A DNA stretch of 64,000 bases from Takakia lepidozioides (Eukaryota > Streptophyta > Takakiopsida > Takakiales > Takakiaceae): positions 37,386,001 through 37,450,000 of the forward strand of contig CM060733.1 of the NCBI GenBank assembly GCA_030704615.1. Direction: 5' to 3'. Each line of letters starts with the position of its first letter. Positions within the stretch are counted from its first letter, which is position 1. The notes beneath the pieces are model-generated. The model was not told where the DNA came from and did no database searches. It saw only the letters and a list, made by a program, of their open reading frames with translations. The translations under genes and the position numbers were made by a program. Below, in pieces: positions 44,644 to 63,670 of this stretch.

Positions 44644-47600
44644 AACTACCAACATGCATGAAGGACGTGTAAGACCGAAAGTGCATTGTCTCAACAGGAG
44701 GGTGCAAAGGGGTGAGTTGTGCTTTAGAACCAAGAGTGAGGTTGAAAGAAACCATTTGCATTGTTTAATGCGACAGTTTGTACTCCACTTATGTCAGCGG
44801 CCCATGGCAATTATGCCAGTTCTATTATGGTTGAAGCAGCAACCGCCTAGCTGTGGAAAATCTGGGAGTGGTGGACAGATTTGCCAGGGAACAGTTGGCA
44901 CGAAGAAAATTGTGCAAGTCCCCAGTTTTGAAGAATTGCTGGTTACAGATGAAAGTTTCAGCGATGCTATCTGATATGGAGCCCCTTTTTTCCAATGAGA
45001 AACCATCAATACCATGCCAATGGGTTAACGCCATAATTGGTAGGTGTGTTTGTTGGGGTTGAGACAGCTTGTTGTTTTTGGCTGTATACAGAAGAGGTTG
45101 TGCGAATATTTCTAAATTGACTGCAGTGGGGTTGACAAGGATAGTGCTATCTCTGGCCGGAAGAGACCAGAAGACAATTAAGTGGTGGGTTTGGGTGGGG
45201 GGAAAAAAGAGCTTTTTGTGCCTTCTTTGGTTGGTCTAGTAGGAGTTGGAAGAATGATGTAACAAATTTCTTATGGTTGTCTTGTTGTTTTGTGACAATT
45301 TCAGCTAATAAGCCCCCCAAGTTTGTGTAGGCCCTGTCCATTAAATGACGGTCCAGGAGTTCAAAAGGAGGGGTATATAGTAAGGCATAGAGGGATTTGA
45401 AGAGGTAACCGTTCTATAAGGGGGTACAAAAAGAGACAACATTGTTCTGGAAGAATGCATGCATAGTGACGGGTGGCACGGAATAGGAAGAAACAAGTTG
45501 CAGGGAGAGTACATACTAAGCATGAGAGAAGGTTTTCTATAAGGAAGATGCGATCCTGGAGGCAATAGCGCGAAAGAGAGGAGCTGCGCAAGATGAAGAG
45601 AAGAAACAGGCAAGAAAACGGAATCAGCAGAGGCAGAAGCCTGTAGATCCAGAACGGCAGACAACTTTCTGCAAGCTAGCATGACGATAGGTGTTGAAGG
45701 AGCAGATGTTGCCGAAGATTGCCTCACAGGGATGGACGGGTTTCTCCAAAAGGCTTGTGTGGCGGGATTGTGTGCGTTGGAAAAAGGTGGCACGCTTATT
45801 CATCTACATCTGCAAATGGTTTGTTAGGTGTATACTTCGAGTATTCAAATGCTCAACAGGCTCATTAGAAAAAACATGGGATGGGTAGATCTACAAACTG
45901 CGCCTCATCTTGTTCATTGCATATAATTGAGAGACAGGGGATTTCATAGGGGACTTCATACAATTGTTGGCATGGTGGGCTACTGTCTCAAAGACATCGA
46001 TGAACCAAACTTCTGATTTGTGCCTAAAGGTATTGTTGCTGATCAGATGCAACAAGGCATGGATGAATACATTAAGTTTGCTGCTTTTGCCACCAAAAAT
46101 CGAGTCTGTTTTTGTTATTGGTAGCTGCCACCTAATTGTTGTATGACGGGTCAATTCTCACTAACACTAAGCTGAAGGAGGCTAGAACTGAAGTGCAGGG
46201 GAAGCCCTTGGTGGGTAGAAGAAGGTTGCCATCTTGTTCAAGCAAGGACTCCATTTCATAGAACTCCTGATTTTGAAATGTTACACCTTGCGGCTTGCTA
46301 GTTAATTGCTGGTTATATGGGATGACATACCACTGGTGTCAAACTGAAATTGGCTAGAACCCATGGGTGGGGGAAGCTGGAAGGTGTAAACTTGCAAAGG
46401 AATGTAGAGAAAGTAGAGAGACCTGCAATTTCGAATATAGAGACCATTTGCAACGCATTCTACCAATTTAAATTTTGACCCCTTGTGGTTTGACCAAGTG
46501 TCACCACCTCAATTTTTGTCAAAATTAATTTTATTTTGGGTTGGATGCAAGATCCCACCAGGATGAACAGGGAGTAGATTTGGCAAATTTGGAGTTCATC
46601 CCAAATATCCATTACAGTAAATCCATTTTGTATTTTTTATGAGTGGTGTTTGATTTTGCCCTTATACTAACACCGCGTCCATCGTCCTTGTTATTACTCC
46701 TAATACGGGTATTGCCCGGATATTGCCTGTGCCAATACCAGCCTAGGTAGGGTATTGACCTAGGTATTGCAAGTGCCAATACCCAGGGTTCTGGTTCTTA
46801 GCTCTAGTATTACGAAAGCCGGATCGGATTTTTAATACCCTAGTTGATTTCCGGGTTGATACCTTTACCAGACACTATATACCTACCAGTCCAACATTGG
46901 TATGTACTGTCCTGCTGCTTGGGCCTGCCAACCAATGTTGGGCAGGTGTAGATCCAGCCCACCACCTCCTCTTTACTATTTCACCCAACATACCAGACCT
47001 GGAAGACCTTGTTTCTCCTTGATCAAGAATTAATTTTCAGTTCAAATACAAATATGATGGATGAGAAGAATATCTGCATTGCAGATTTGGCAATGTTGGA
47101 AAATGAGACTTGGAACCAATTTTCCTAACTGATTGCACTTGATTTGACAAAATATGCATATGTAATGAGAAGGGCTTTTGCAATTTATTTTGGGAAACCA
47201 GGTATACTTAGAAATTGGCCCCATACTCAGGCTACCACTTGAAATTAAATTAAATCAAATTATTTATACTCGGGTTGGTAACCGGCTGGTATTACAATTG
47301 GAATACCACTGGTTGATGATAACCGTAGGCAAATCCAAAATCCTGCATCTATTGAGAACCGACGGATTCTAAATTTTGTGAGTAATCTAGCACTATGGAA
47401 TCGGCTGGTATTGGAAAGTGAAAATATTTCAATACCAGGACCCTGCTGGTATTACAAAATTTTAACCATTTTACAGCTCAGGGTTGGGTTTCTTTGGAAA
47501 ATGTCAAAGATGACCACATCGCGCTTAAGGGTTAAGCTTGTCATTTGATGGTTAGGTTAGGGTGTTACCCAATCGATTAAATGCTGGCCATGTGTTTTTT

Positions 47601-47969
47601 CTTTTTTCCATGTACTCAAGTATTAATATGAACTACAGGCCACGTCCCAGTTCAATGTAAATTTGTAACTGCAAAAAATTGATGCCAGCAACTGATGACC
47701 CTGGAATCCACCAACTAATGTTGCACACTCAGATACCCCTGGATCTATTTGAGCTTTCAAAATCCAGAAGCTTATGATTTTTATCATTATTCCCATACAT
47801 GTCTGCTCATGAACTTGTGCTCACTTCCGATCGTATTAGTTTCCCCCATACCTGGACCCGAATCAACCCAATGCAAGGTTCTGATCTCGTGCGAGTGTCT
47901 AGCCGAGTGCCTTGGGCTAGAAGTACATTCATATGAACACGTAGCCGAAGCAAAGCATATATTGTGGCA
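44644..47969. other. Intergenic region between PPR and kinase genes
   Basis: About 3.3 kb without a recognised gene. An ORF on the minus strand at 45341-45793 (150 aa, Ser/Pro-rich) has no motif. The right half is AT-rich and holds the GGTATTG-rich block listed separately. Confidence 0.4.
46690..47470. repeat. GGTATTG/CAATACC-rich stretch
   Basis: GGTATTG or its complement CAATACC occurs repeatedly, in both orientations, for example near 46705-46800 and 47285-47455 (CGGCTGGTATT twice). The mixed orientation gives many weak inverted repeats. No element type is assigned. Confidence 0.4.
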
Positions 47970-47971
47970 AG

Positions 47972-48115
47972 TGTAAATTATGGTGCCTTTTCATCCCAAA
48001 GAGCTACTGCCTTCCGGTGGAAGGTGGACACCTCTATGACTTCCAACAAGCGGTTTGCACATAACCACTAGTGAAGCGGTGTATGCCCTTACCACTGTGC
48101 CAAACCCATTACAGG
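47972..48115 (-). mobile_element. Diverged tRNA-derived SINE
   Basis: On the minus strand the head has TGGCACAGTGG, a good RNA polymerase III A box, and the 3' end has the ACCATAATTTAC block shared with the 57-60 kb SINEs. The B box is degraded. It is older than those copies. Confidence 0.6.
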
Positions 48116-48727
48116 CGGAAACAGCAGGAACGGCAGTTGTCCATCCCATTGCCATTGGTGTGGAGGCCACGACTAGAACCTTGCACTGTCAAAAGATATT
48201 TTGACCTCTGCAGAGCCAGGAAACCGCAGCCAGAAAATCCAGGTTATGCAGTTGAATGTGTAAATAGCCTTCGACATCATCCAAACAGCATTGAAGACAA
48301 ATTGTGGGAAATTGCAGGTATACATCAATAGAATCTCATGTGAGTAACAAATTCTAACTGCTCGATGTAAATCTGAACCTACAAGTTTAGTTTACAGAGT
48401 GCATAACATACACTTCTGAGGAGAGCACCATTAGGTGAATCACCCGACAAGTTGCACAAATCAGGCAATGTCAACATTTTAACAAGAATGTTGGCTTGAG
48501 AGTCCCGATTGCACAACCAGAATTTCAACCAGTCCCAATAAACGGTGTGAGGCAGCCCACTGGTGTGTGATTCGGGCCAACTGTTCCCACAGGTTGCTCA
48601 GTCCACTCTCACGAAGAGTTCCCAAATTTCGAACTCCTTTGTTCATGAAAGGCACAGCCTGGGGGTGGATGTTGGCAGGGACATGGCAACTGAATTTTCA
48701 AAGATAAGTTCAATCCTTCATCAAACT

Positions 48728-56639
<7,912 letters not shown>

Positions 56640-57045
56640 AAGCTACAGCCAGGCTCCCGCTCTCTTAGCGACTTATCTTTCTCCCATCCCTCAAGAGGTC
56701 ATCGAGCTGCGGCCTTCAACCCTAACCTCACAGCCACATCTGCCCCGTCCTCCCTAACGTCCTCGCAAACCTGCAGCCATGATTCCTTGTCGTCTCTCTC
56801 CCTCCCTCTCCGATCATCGAGAGCTCCAACCCTCGCTCCTCGCTCGTCTCTCTCGTCTCTATCTCGCAGCTCAGTCCCCCCGACTCTTAGGGCACTGCCA
56901 CCACGCGGCAGGCGGTCCTGCGCTCAAAGCCACACACACACGCCATTTTGTACCGCACGGTAGGTCATCGACACGCGGAACTGATTCAACTTCCTTTTCC
57001 TGGGCTGTTTTCAGCATATATATTTTTTTCAGCATATTTATTCCT
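56640..57045. promoter_or_regulatory. Upstream region of the AGCVIII kinase gene
   Basis: A C/T-rich plus strand (purine-rich on the gene's strand) that fits a 5' UTR or promoter. No TATA box or other motif is defended. Confidence 0.35.
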
Positions 57046-57570
57046 ACTTTTTGCTTAAGAAGAACTTATACATATCTCCCCAAGGAAGCGCAAATTATGG
57101 TGTCACCCCAAAGGGCTACTATCTTTCGGCAGGAGAGTGGACTTTTTGCTTAAAAAGAACTTATACATGTATGGATACATGATGCCTCCCCAAGGGAGCG
57201 TAAATTATGGTGTCACCCCAAAGGACTACCATCTTTCGTCAGGAAGGTGGACTTTTTGCTTAAAAAGAACTTATACATATATGGATAGATGACGCCTCCC
57301 CAAGGGAGCGGAAATTATGGTGTCACCCCAAAGGACTACCATCTTTCGTCGGGAAGGTGGACTTTTTGCTTAAAAAGAACTTATACATATATGGATAGAT
57401 GACGCCTCCCCAAGGGAGCGGAAATTATGGTGTCACCCCAAAGGACTACCATCTTTCGTCGGGAAGGTGGACTTTTTGCTTAAAAAGAGCTTATACATAT
57501 ATGGATAGATGACGGAAGCGTAAATTATGGTGTCACCCCAAAGGGCTACTATCTTTCGGCAGGAAGGTGA
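57046..57570 (-). repeat. 110-bp tandem array derived from the SINE 3' half
   Basis: GGACTTTTTGCTTAAAAAG recurs at about 57140, 57250, 57360 and 57470, a 110-bp period, with a shorter first unit at about 57050. Each unit holds the SINE 3' block (AAATTATGGTGTCACCCCAA, then ATCTTTCG) plus a CTTATACATATATGGATAGA spacer. Units differ by few bases. The array runs directly into a SINE copy that still has its head. Confidence 0.92.
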
Positions 57571-57645
57571 ACACACCAATCGGTGGATTGAACCCACTCT
57601 TCCGAGGGGTAAGTATGTGCCCATTACCATTGGGCTACAACTTAA
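57513..57645 (-). mobile_element. tRNA-derived SINE
   Basis: On the minus strand it begins GTTGTAGCCCAATGGTAATG (A box TAGCCCAATGG), then GGGTTCAATCCACCGATTGG (B box GGTTCAATCC), and ends with the CACCATAATTTACGCTTCC block. A box, B box and order fit an RNA polymerase III SINE. Confidence 0.85.
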
Positions 57646-58012
57646 AGGGGCCCATGAAAATGCTTTGATCAAATTAAAAAAACAAGAGAGAAAAAACGTT
57701 GAAAACGACGGTAAGGCAAATCCAATGCTACCACCAGGAGTAACATAGAAGGATTCTAACGCAACTTCGAGAGCCTGAGCTGGTGGACTTGCATGTTTAG
57801 TTTTTAAATAGAATTATTCTTCATCTGTCAAATCTGACTGATATTAAAATAGATAATAGGGGATAGAGGCCCTGACAACTTTATTTGGAATTATTTGATG
57901 ATTCCGTATGTCACTTATTCTCTATTCTTAGCCAAATATTTACTAATATAAATATATATGTGTGCCTTTTTTTCAAATAAAAGGGAAACCCGGGAGTGCC
58001 CAGGGACAACCA

Positions 58013-58170
58013 AGTTGTAGCTGAGTCGTAATGGGCACATACCACCTCGGAAGTGGTTGTGGGTCCCGTCCACGGATTGGTGTCACTAGGGTGTCCACCT
58101 TCCTACTGGAAGACAGTAGCCTTTCGGGATCAAGAGACACCATAATTTACGCTTCCTTGGGGAGGCGGCA
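58013..58170 (+). mobile_element. tRNA-derived SINE
   Basis: The A box region is TAGCTGAGTCG at 58018. The anticodon-like arm ACCAC-CTCGGAA-GTGGT is intact. The B box is damaged (GGGTCCCGTCC). The 3' block ends CGCTTCCTTGGGGAGGC and is followed by an ATT-rich tail. Confidence 0.85.
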
Positions 58171-59090
58171 TATATTATTATTATATTGATAGTAGAATTC
58201 AAAGGACAAAACAAACACATAGACATGACCAGGAAAGGGAAGTCCTAAGTTGCAACAAGTTTAGTTCAAAAAGTCAGCGGTTCAACAAATTCTAAATATT
58301 CGACAGAGATTATGGAAGTCTTTTGATTCCGGGCCATTTTCAATTGCATCTAAGGCAGCAAGCAACGTGGGTGTGGGAATCTGGCACAGCGGCCACCATT
58401 GACAGGGGCAGTAACCACAAGTCATGCCGGTTCTGGCCGAAGTCCTCTCCCTTTCATGGGCATGTAATATATAATGCCCTAAAGATACCGGCATTGAATC
58501 ATGGGTCGAACCTATTGCCCATGCATTAGGGCTTCATTAAATTGTGCCCCAAACCTCATTTGTAATGCCTTAAACATACTTTGGAATGGCCCGGAAGATG
58601 ACATTCTGCCTAGTGAGCTGCCTGCCAAAAATAGTGGCAAGCGCTAGGCGGGCAGTGCAAACGAGACAGAATGTCATATGCCGGACCATTCCAATGGGTA
58701 GTCCATTCTGACTACGGACGGCCGGAAGAAAAGGCCCTATGTATATCTGCCTGGAAAAGGTCAGGTTTTTGCTTAAGAGACCTCAAAAGCGGCAGAATTG
58801 CCTACTTACTGACCATTACGAATGCATATTGCGCAGCTGCGTGCCAGCACAGTGGAGTGACTATCTGCTGCGTCTTTGCCCCTAAAAAGGCACAAGTAAT
58901 CTGCCCCCAAAGTCCTTTGATGTTTGCACTTTACGACCAACACAGATTGTGGATATGGAAGGTGTTAGGGTGGTCTGAAATCCAGCTGCATTAATTACAA
59001 TTAGGGAATGTCCTCTTAGCCCTAATTGAACTTTGAACGAAACAGTATTCGGCTAACTCCAGGAAACCTCAAGGCTATATATATACATTT
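58171..59090. other. Intergenic region with a fold-back
   Basis: No gene is recognised. It contains the hairpin at 58581-58695, listed separately. Confidence 0.4.
58581..58695. other. Long imperfect inverted repeat (115-nt fold-back)
   Basis: The left arm starts TTGGAATGGCCCGGAAGATG (58581) and pairs with the complement of the right arm ending ACCATTCCAA (58695). About 46 positions pair with few mismatches, with a loop of about 20 nt. It could be a small fold-back element or a microRNA-like precursor. Confidence 0.75.
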
Positions 59091-59097
59091 TGGTATA

Positions 59098-59175
59098 TGA
59101 CGCCTCCCTCAGGAAGCGTAAATTATGGTGTCTCTTGACCCCAAGGTTACTGCCTTCCGCTAGGAATCTCAAGGC
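59098..59175 (-). mobile_element. SINE 3' fragment
   Basis: GACGCCTCCCTCAGGAAGCG, then AAATTATGGTGTCTCTTGACC and CTGCCTTCCG, match the 3' half of the SINE family. The tRNA-like head is absent. Confidence 0.75.
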
Positions 59176-59956
59176 TACCCTTGTCAGCCGGCGAGGAAAA
59201 TTTACGCTGAGCAGATTCCAATCTGACATGATGAATTTGGCATCACAAGATCTTAGAAGATGTTCTGATAAGTAGTGATGCTTGGGGTCATACGCGGAAA
59301 TCCCTAGGAATCCATTCCGGATCTCGGCACTCTACAGGCCAATTGAACTGCTACACATTATTACAATTGAGTCTTCGCTGGGTTTCTAAACATTCCCAAT
59401 GCAAAGAAAAAATGTGGAGCTAATTTATACATGCGGAAAAGTAAAATTTTAACAAATTTTATTTTGGTATCAACTTGGTGGGACAGTCTTAGTCATATAT
59501 TTCACAAAAGGGCATTTCCAGTGAAGTGTGGAGCATAATGAGCACATGGTCGACTGAGGATGTGTGCGAATGGTGCCCATAATATTGTCCCAAGTAGTAG
59601 CCACTTACAAAGTTTAGACACTCCAATAATGGATGTTTCATGAACTGAAAACAAAACCATACAATGATTGGGCCATGATTGTAGAATTGTTGCTGGCTAG
59701 GATTCATTGATCACATTTACTAATTAATGGTAAGTAAGGGTCTTGAAAACATTCAATGCTCCCTCACTGAAGCCAAAAGAAGAAGAAAATGATGGGTGAT
59801 TTTTACATTATTTCAGGAAAAAAAGAGAAAGGCAGCTAAGGGCAGCCTTGATAAAATTAAGAGGCAAGGACAAAATAACGGAATGAAGGCTTCCAAATGG
59901 GGCACAGCAAGAAATCAACCCACTCTTTTAGATATATTTGCTGCGGCCATAACTAA
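59176..59956. other. Intergenic region
   Basis: AT-rich. I see no gene or repeat that I can name. Confidence 0.35.
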
Positions 59957-60101
59957 CTTGTAGCCGAGTGGTAATGGGCACATACCACCTCGGAAGTGGT
60001 TGTGGGTTCAATCCACCGATTGGTGTCACAAAGGTGTCCACCTTTCTGCCGGAAGGGCCGGATGAAGACACACCATAATTTACGCTTCCTTGGGGGGCAT
60101 C
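59957..60101 (+). mobile_element. tRNA-derived SINE, best preserved copy
   Basis: A box TAGCCGAGTGG (59961-59971) and B box GGTTCAATCC (60005-60014) are both perfect. Between them lies an anticodon-like arm with 5-bp stem and 7-nt loop (ACCAC-CTCGGAA-GTGGT). The 3' block ACACCATAATTTACGCTTCC and a TTATTATTA-type tail follow. No acceptor stem pairing is seen, so it is a SINE and not a tRNA gene. Confidence 0.9.
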
Positions 60102-61754
60102 TTATTATTACTATTTGCTATATTTATTGGCTGACTTCTTTTGGCGGCGTTGTAGATGACAAAAAAGTGACCACCAGTCTATAGTACTCTAGTTGGATAG
60201 AACACTGAGTGCTACAAAGATGATTCTGGGTTCCTAATACTTTGTCGGGTATGTTCTTCTTCCACCTGGGTCCTTCTTGGTGCCTCATGGCGAAGTTACT
60301 ATGAAAGAGGTTCTTTTCTCCTATAACTACAATGAATGGTGATTCCCTCCTTGGCAAGGGCCTGAATTGTGAGCAGTCGCTCCCAAGTTTCCTTTTGAAG
60401 AAAAAATAAAGAAAAAAATGTGATTTGCTCCCTGGTGTTGTCCACCTAAAAACATTTTAAGGAAAATATGGATGAAAAAATGAGTTGGAGGAGCCCTAAC
60501 ACTCCAATTCTTTGAACTTTTCTTAGTTGTGCAATATTTCCTATGTAACTTATTAACCAGATATGCAATCCTGTCACGTTTCACATGTACAGGGCAGAAC
60601 CAATAAAAACAACTAATAAAGACATAATGGCTCATCTTATGAGATGCAGTGTTTTTTTTTTGTGCGACAATTCGCCACTTTTCGAGGAAGAAATTGGCCT
60701 CACGAAATCAACAAAAGGAATAATGGGTTAAACTATGGCACTATTTCGCATTACTGCCATCCCTAATGCCATCATGTCGTTGCAATGAGGACGTTGCCTA
60801 TACTAGGGAAAGAGCCACATGCCATCGGGTTCGTTAGATCTAGCTGATCTTGTCTATCAATTTCTAGAAACCCTACCAGCGCAAGGAGCAAAGTCTTGGG
60901 TTCAAACTCTTCCCGAGCTATGGAGGGAACTTTCGTTTAGGTTTCGCTTATCTGCCTAGTATCCGCTTCACGCACCTCCATTTAAGCATACTTGCACCGC
61001 CTCTTGCACTGGCACATGAGGCTTTTGAGCACAGTTGTTGAACTTGGATAAGATTAGTCATATTTGTCAATGGATTGTATCCATGTGACAGAGTAGTACG
61101 ACGCTTGGTTGCCTTTGTTTCCACAACTTCTTTGCCTTGTTATGATCTATACAAAACTTTTAAGGTATTCCAGATGTGTTTTTATTTATGTTTGTTCGTC
61201 TATACTAACATGGTTTGGTTCTATAGGTCCCGCCCTGTGCTGCAGTGGGCAGTCTTCGTGGCTGAGGTTCAATTCCTCCACATGGCATTTTCGCTCAACA
61301 ACATGCTTCACAATATGCAGTGTCGTTGTTATTTAGAGAAAATTGCCTCTCTTGTCGCTACCACGAACAGAACACTACATGAGTTGAGTTTGCATAAAAC
61401 TCATCAAACATTCTTGATAGTAGCTACCGGTTCCAGATCACATGCCACAAAGTCGCCAATTGATCTTCCTCATAGGCCAGCAAGGAGCCAACGTGGCTCA
61501 AGTTCTTAAATGATGAAAAAGCTGGTGAGATGGCCCCAGATCACCGATGTGACAAGCAAACTTGGCTAATAAGTTAGGAGAAATTATTAGAAAAAAAATT
61601 CTCTCTTTTTTGTTCTCCGGAAATAATGTAGAGCCTTTGATCACAAACTAACTTTGATCATTCATTTATTTCGACATGTTAGTATGGGATATTCGGGCCC
61701 AGAAAAATAAGTTAGAAAAATAAACCTCTTTTCTGAGCATTACAGGGGCAGAGC
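60102..61754. other. Intergenic region
   Basis: No gene is supported. The longest frame (61075-61509, 144 aa) has no recognisable domain. Confidence 0.4.
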
Positions 61755-61852
61755 CCCAACCTGAAGGCATAGAGACAGATGACTGGGGTTTGAACCCCAG
61801 ACCCACAGGCCAATACACGAGTGGCTTACCATCAAGCCACAAACCTGTTGTG
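61755..61852 (-). mobile_element. tRNA-like SINE head, second family
   Basis: On the minus strand, A box TGGCTTGATGG (61839-61829) inside a paired D-arm TGGC...GCCA is followed about 40 nt later by CTGGGGTTCAAACCCCAG, a perfect T-arm with B box. The acceptor ends do not pair, so a working tRNA gene is unlikely. It lacks the 3' block of the other SINE family. Confidence 0.6.
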
Positions 61853-61898
61853 TAGAAAGATTAACTACTCATAATCCAGGGATGCCTCGGCGTGAGCG

Positions 61899-61920
61899 CG
61901 TGAGCGCAACCGCGCTCACG
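61899..61920. other. Perfect 9-bp hairpin
   Basis: CGTGAGCGC, AACC loop, GCGCTCACG. Three CACGTC-type words follow within 60 bp (61922-61967). It could be a regulatory palindrome or chance. Confidence 0.6.
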
Positions 61921-62094
61921 CCACGTCACCTTGAACAAACGCCACGTCACCGGGCTCACTCCACGTCGTCGAGCTTAAACGCCACGGCAACGCGCGCCAA
62001 GTAAGAAGCAGAGTGTATTTCCACGGAAGAGCACCCTCAACCGCGGAAACAAGTTCGACGAAATAATAAAAGGACGTGGTCATCCCCACCTGAA

Positions 62095-62270
62095 AGTAAC
62101 AATTGAATGCAAGATGGATGAATGTAGAGTGGATGAGAAATATATGGATATGTGGGAACAATGCAAGCGAATGGATGAATATGGGATGGATGTTGAATGG
62201 TGGAAAACATTCTTGAATGGAGGATGCATGAATACACAATAGATGAATGCACAATGGATATGACATGAGT
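62095..62270 (+). repeat. Imperfect TGGATGAATG-type repeat
   Basis: TGGATGAATG, ATGGATG and TGAATG words recur irregularly over 175 bp. A degenerate simple repeat, downstream of the methyltransferase-like gene. Confidence 0.6.
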
Positions 62271-62424
62271 GTGAGGGGTTTAGGGGATGGATTCATGAAG
62301 ATTGACATTTGAATCCGAGTAGATTGTTTGATTCATTTTCTTTTCTGCCGGAACAAATGCAATGAGGCAAGGGAATTCAATGAGTTCTGAATAGGATATA
62401 AATAGAACATAAAAAATGCGAAGT

Positions 62425-63670
62425 TCAGTCTGATTCAGAGTCAGTACAATGTATCCCCGCGTCCTCTGCATCCAAGTCCAAGAATTTAAGAACTCTGGAT
62501 CTACGATGGCTACTCCTGCAGTCGGGCAATAAGAAGTCAGGGGATAGAGCCTCGGCCATTTCAAATACCATTGCTTCGGCATAGACATGAAGCACAAAAG
62601 TGGAAAGGGGAATGTCGAAAACAGTCTCGGCACAAATGGGGGTTTCTCCTGAAGATCCATCGCTGTCGTTCCTGCAAGTCAAAGCATGATAAAAGTTATT
62701 ACTGCAATTTTGATGTATGCGAAATTGAACAAGCACCCAAACTGGAATGACATTTCCATGGCCAACTTACTCACATGAGAAGTCGTTGTCGATATGCTTA
62801 TCCTCGGTATCTTCATCATTTCTGATTTGAATTTGTTCAGTCTGTGTGCCAGACGTAGAGCCAAACACAAGAGGGAGGATGACACTCTTGAATAGTTCGG
62901 TGTCGCCCTCCATGCCAAAAAGGCTTCTCCCACCAACCTTGCAAGCACAGTAAGTCGCACCTGCCAAGACAGAAAGCCTCAAGAAGGTTGTAGAGGATGC
63001 AAAATCGGATGCAAACTGGAAGACCTTGAGAATTGAAACAGTATTGAACCAACGAACCTGTGGATAGTGTGAGGTCGACCACCCTTGCAGAATGGTGGCT
63101 GCATGACTCCAAGAGCGTCTGTATGAGCGCTGGGGTTCTCTCCCTTGCACCTCTCCACGGAAACCCGTCTGGTCTTTTGGCTGTCTGACTGGAGTGCATG
63201 GAATTGTACAGCATGTCATCCACATGCGGTTCATATGGGGGGTTGATAAAACACCCCTGGTTGGAAATTTCAAAGTTGCGAACGGATGAAGGTGTTTTGG
63301 AGGTGCGAATCCGCCTCAGGCAGATTGCCTCAAACATCCTTGTCTGGCAAAGATGCAAGGTAGGAGTGAGACATAGAAATTCGAAAGAAATTCTGGCGCA
63401 GGAAAGAACAGAACATGGACTGCAAATATAAATGGAAAGTTTTTGTGATGATCGGTGCCGATCATCAAATATGGTGGTAGAGCAAGCCAGCAGAAACAAC
63501 TGAAAAGACATTGGGAAATACTTCAGAGTAGGGCGGTGTCATACCAGCTGTCTAGGGCAACCACCTTTCAGAAGGTACAGGATGTTCACACAATTCCATG
63601 TCCTCAGAATTTCGAACCTAGACGACTTCAGGTATGATGCCAGACCCCTACGACTATCCTTATCACCTGA
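62425..63670 (-). CDS. N4/N6-type DNA methyltransferase-like protein (C-terminal part)
   Basis: The last four exons (minus) are 63670-63545, 63343-63058, 62960-62771 and 62671-62425. Phases fit, giving 282 aa and a stop. After a segment SGDKDSRRGLASYLKSSRFE comes GARERTPALIQTLLESCSHH, then RVVDLTLSTG joined by splicing to ATYCACKVGGRSLFGMEGD. This is the order motif X, motif I (D-x-T-x-S-T-G) and acidic strand-2 end (EGD) found in the C-terminal half of beta-class amino-methyltransferases, which use S-adenosylmethionine. The catalytic (D/N/S)PP(Y/F/W) motif should lie upstream, outside the window; NPPYEP at about residue 77 is in an unusual place and may be a coincidence. The tail is acidic (DLDAEDAG...DSESD). 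The fold is likely; activity and substrate are unknown. It may be TE-linked. Confidence 0.65.

Noticed and set aside
44495-44974. 159-aa frame overlapping the end of the PPR gene
   Set aside because: It overlaps the DYW domain in another frame and has no motif; a shadow of the real gene.
45341-45793. 150-aa Ser/Pro-rich minus-strand frame
   Set aside because: No domain, no exon partners and a biased composition; could be retroelement debris but nothing specific supports that.
57046-57570. CRISPR-like array because of regular 110-bp spacing
   Set aside because: Units are fully repeated without unique spacers and derive from a SINE; the genome is eukaryotic.
59957-60101. tRNA gene
   Set aside because: A and B boxes and an anticodon-like arm are present, but there is no pairing acceptor stem and the sequence is one of several dispersed copies with a shared non-tRNA 3' block.
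61075-61509. 144-aa frame in the right intergenic region
   Set aside because: No motif, no upstream or downstream exon and no codon pattern that suggests coding.
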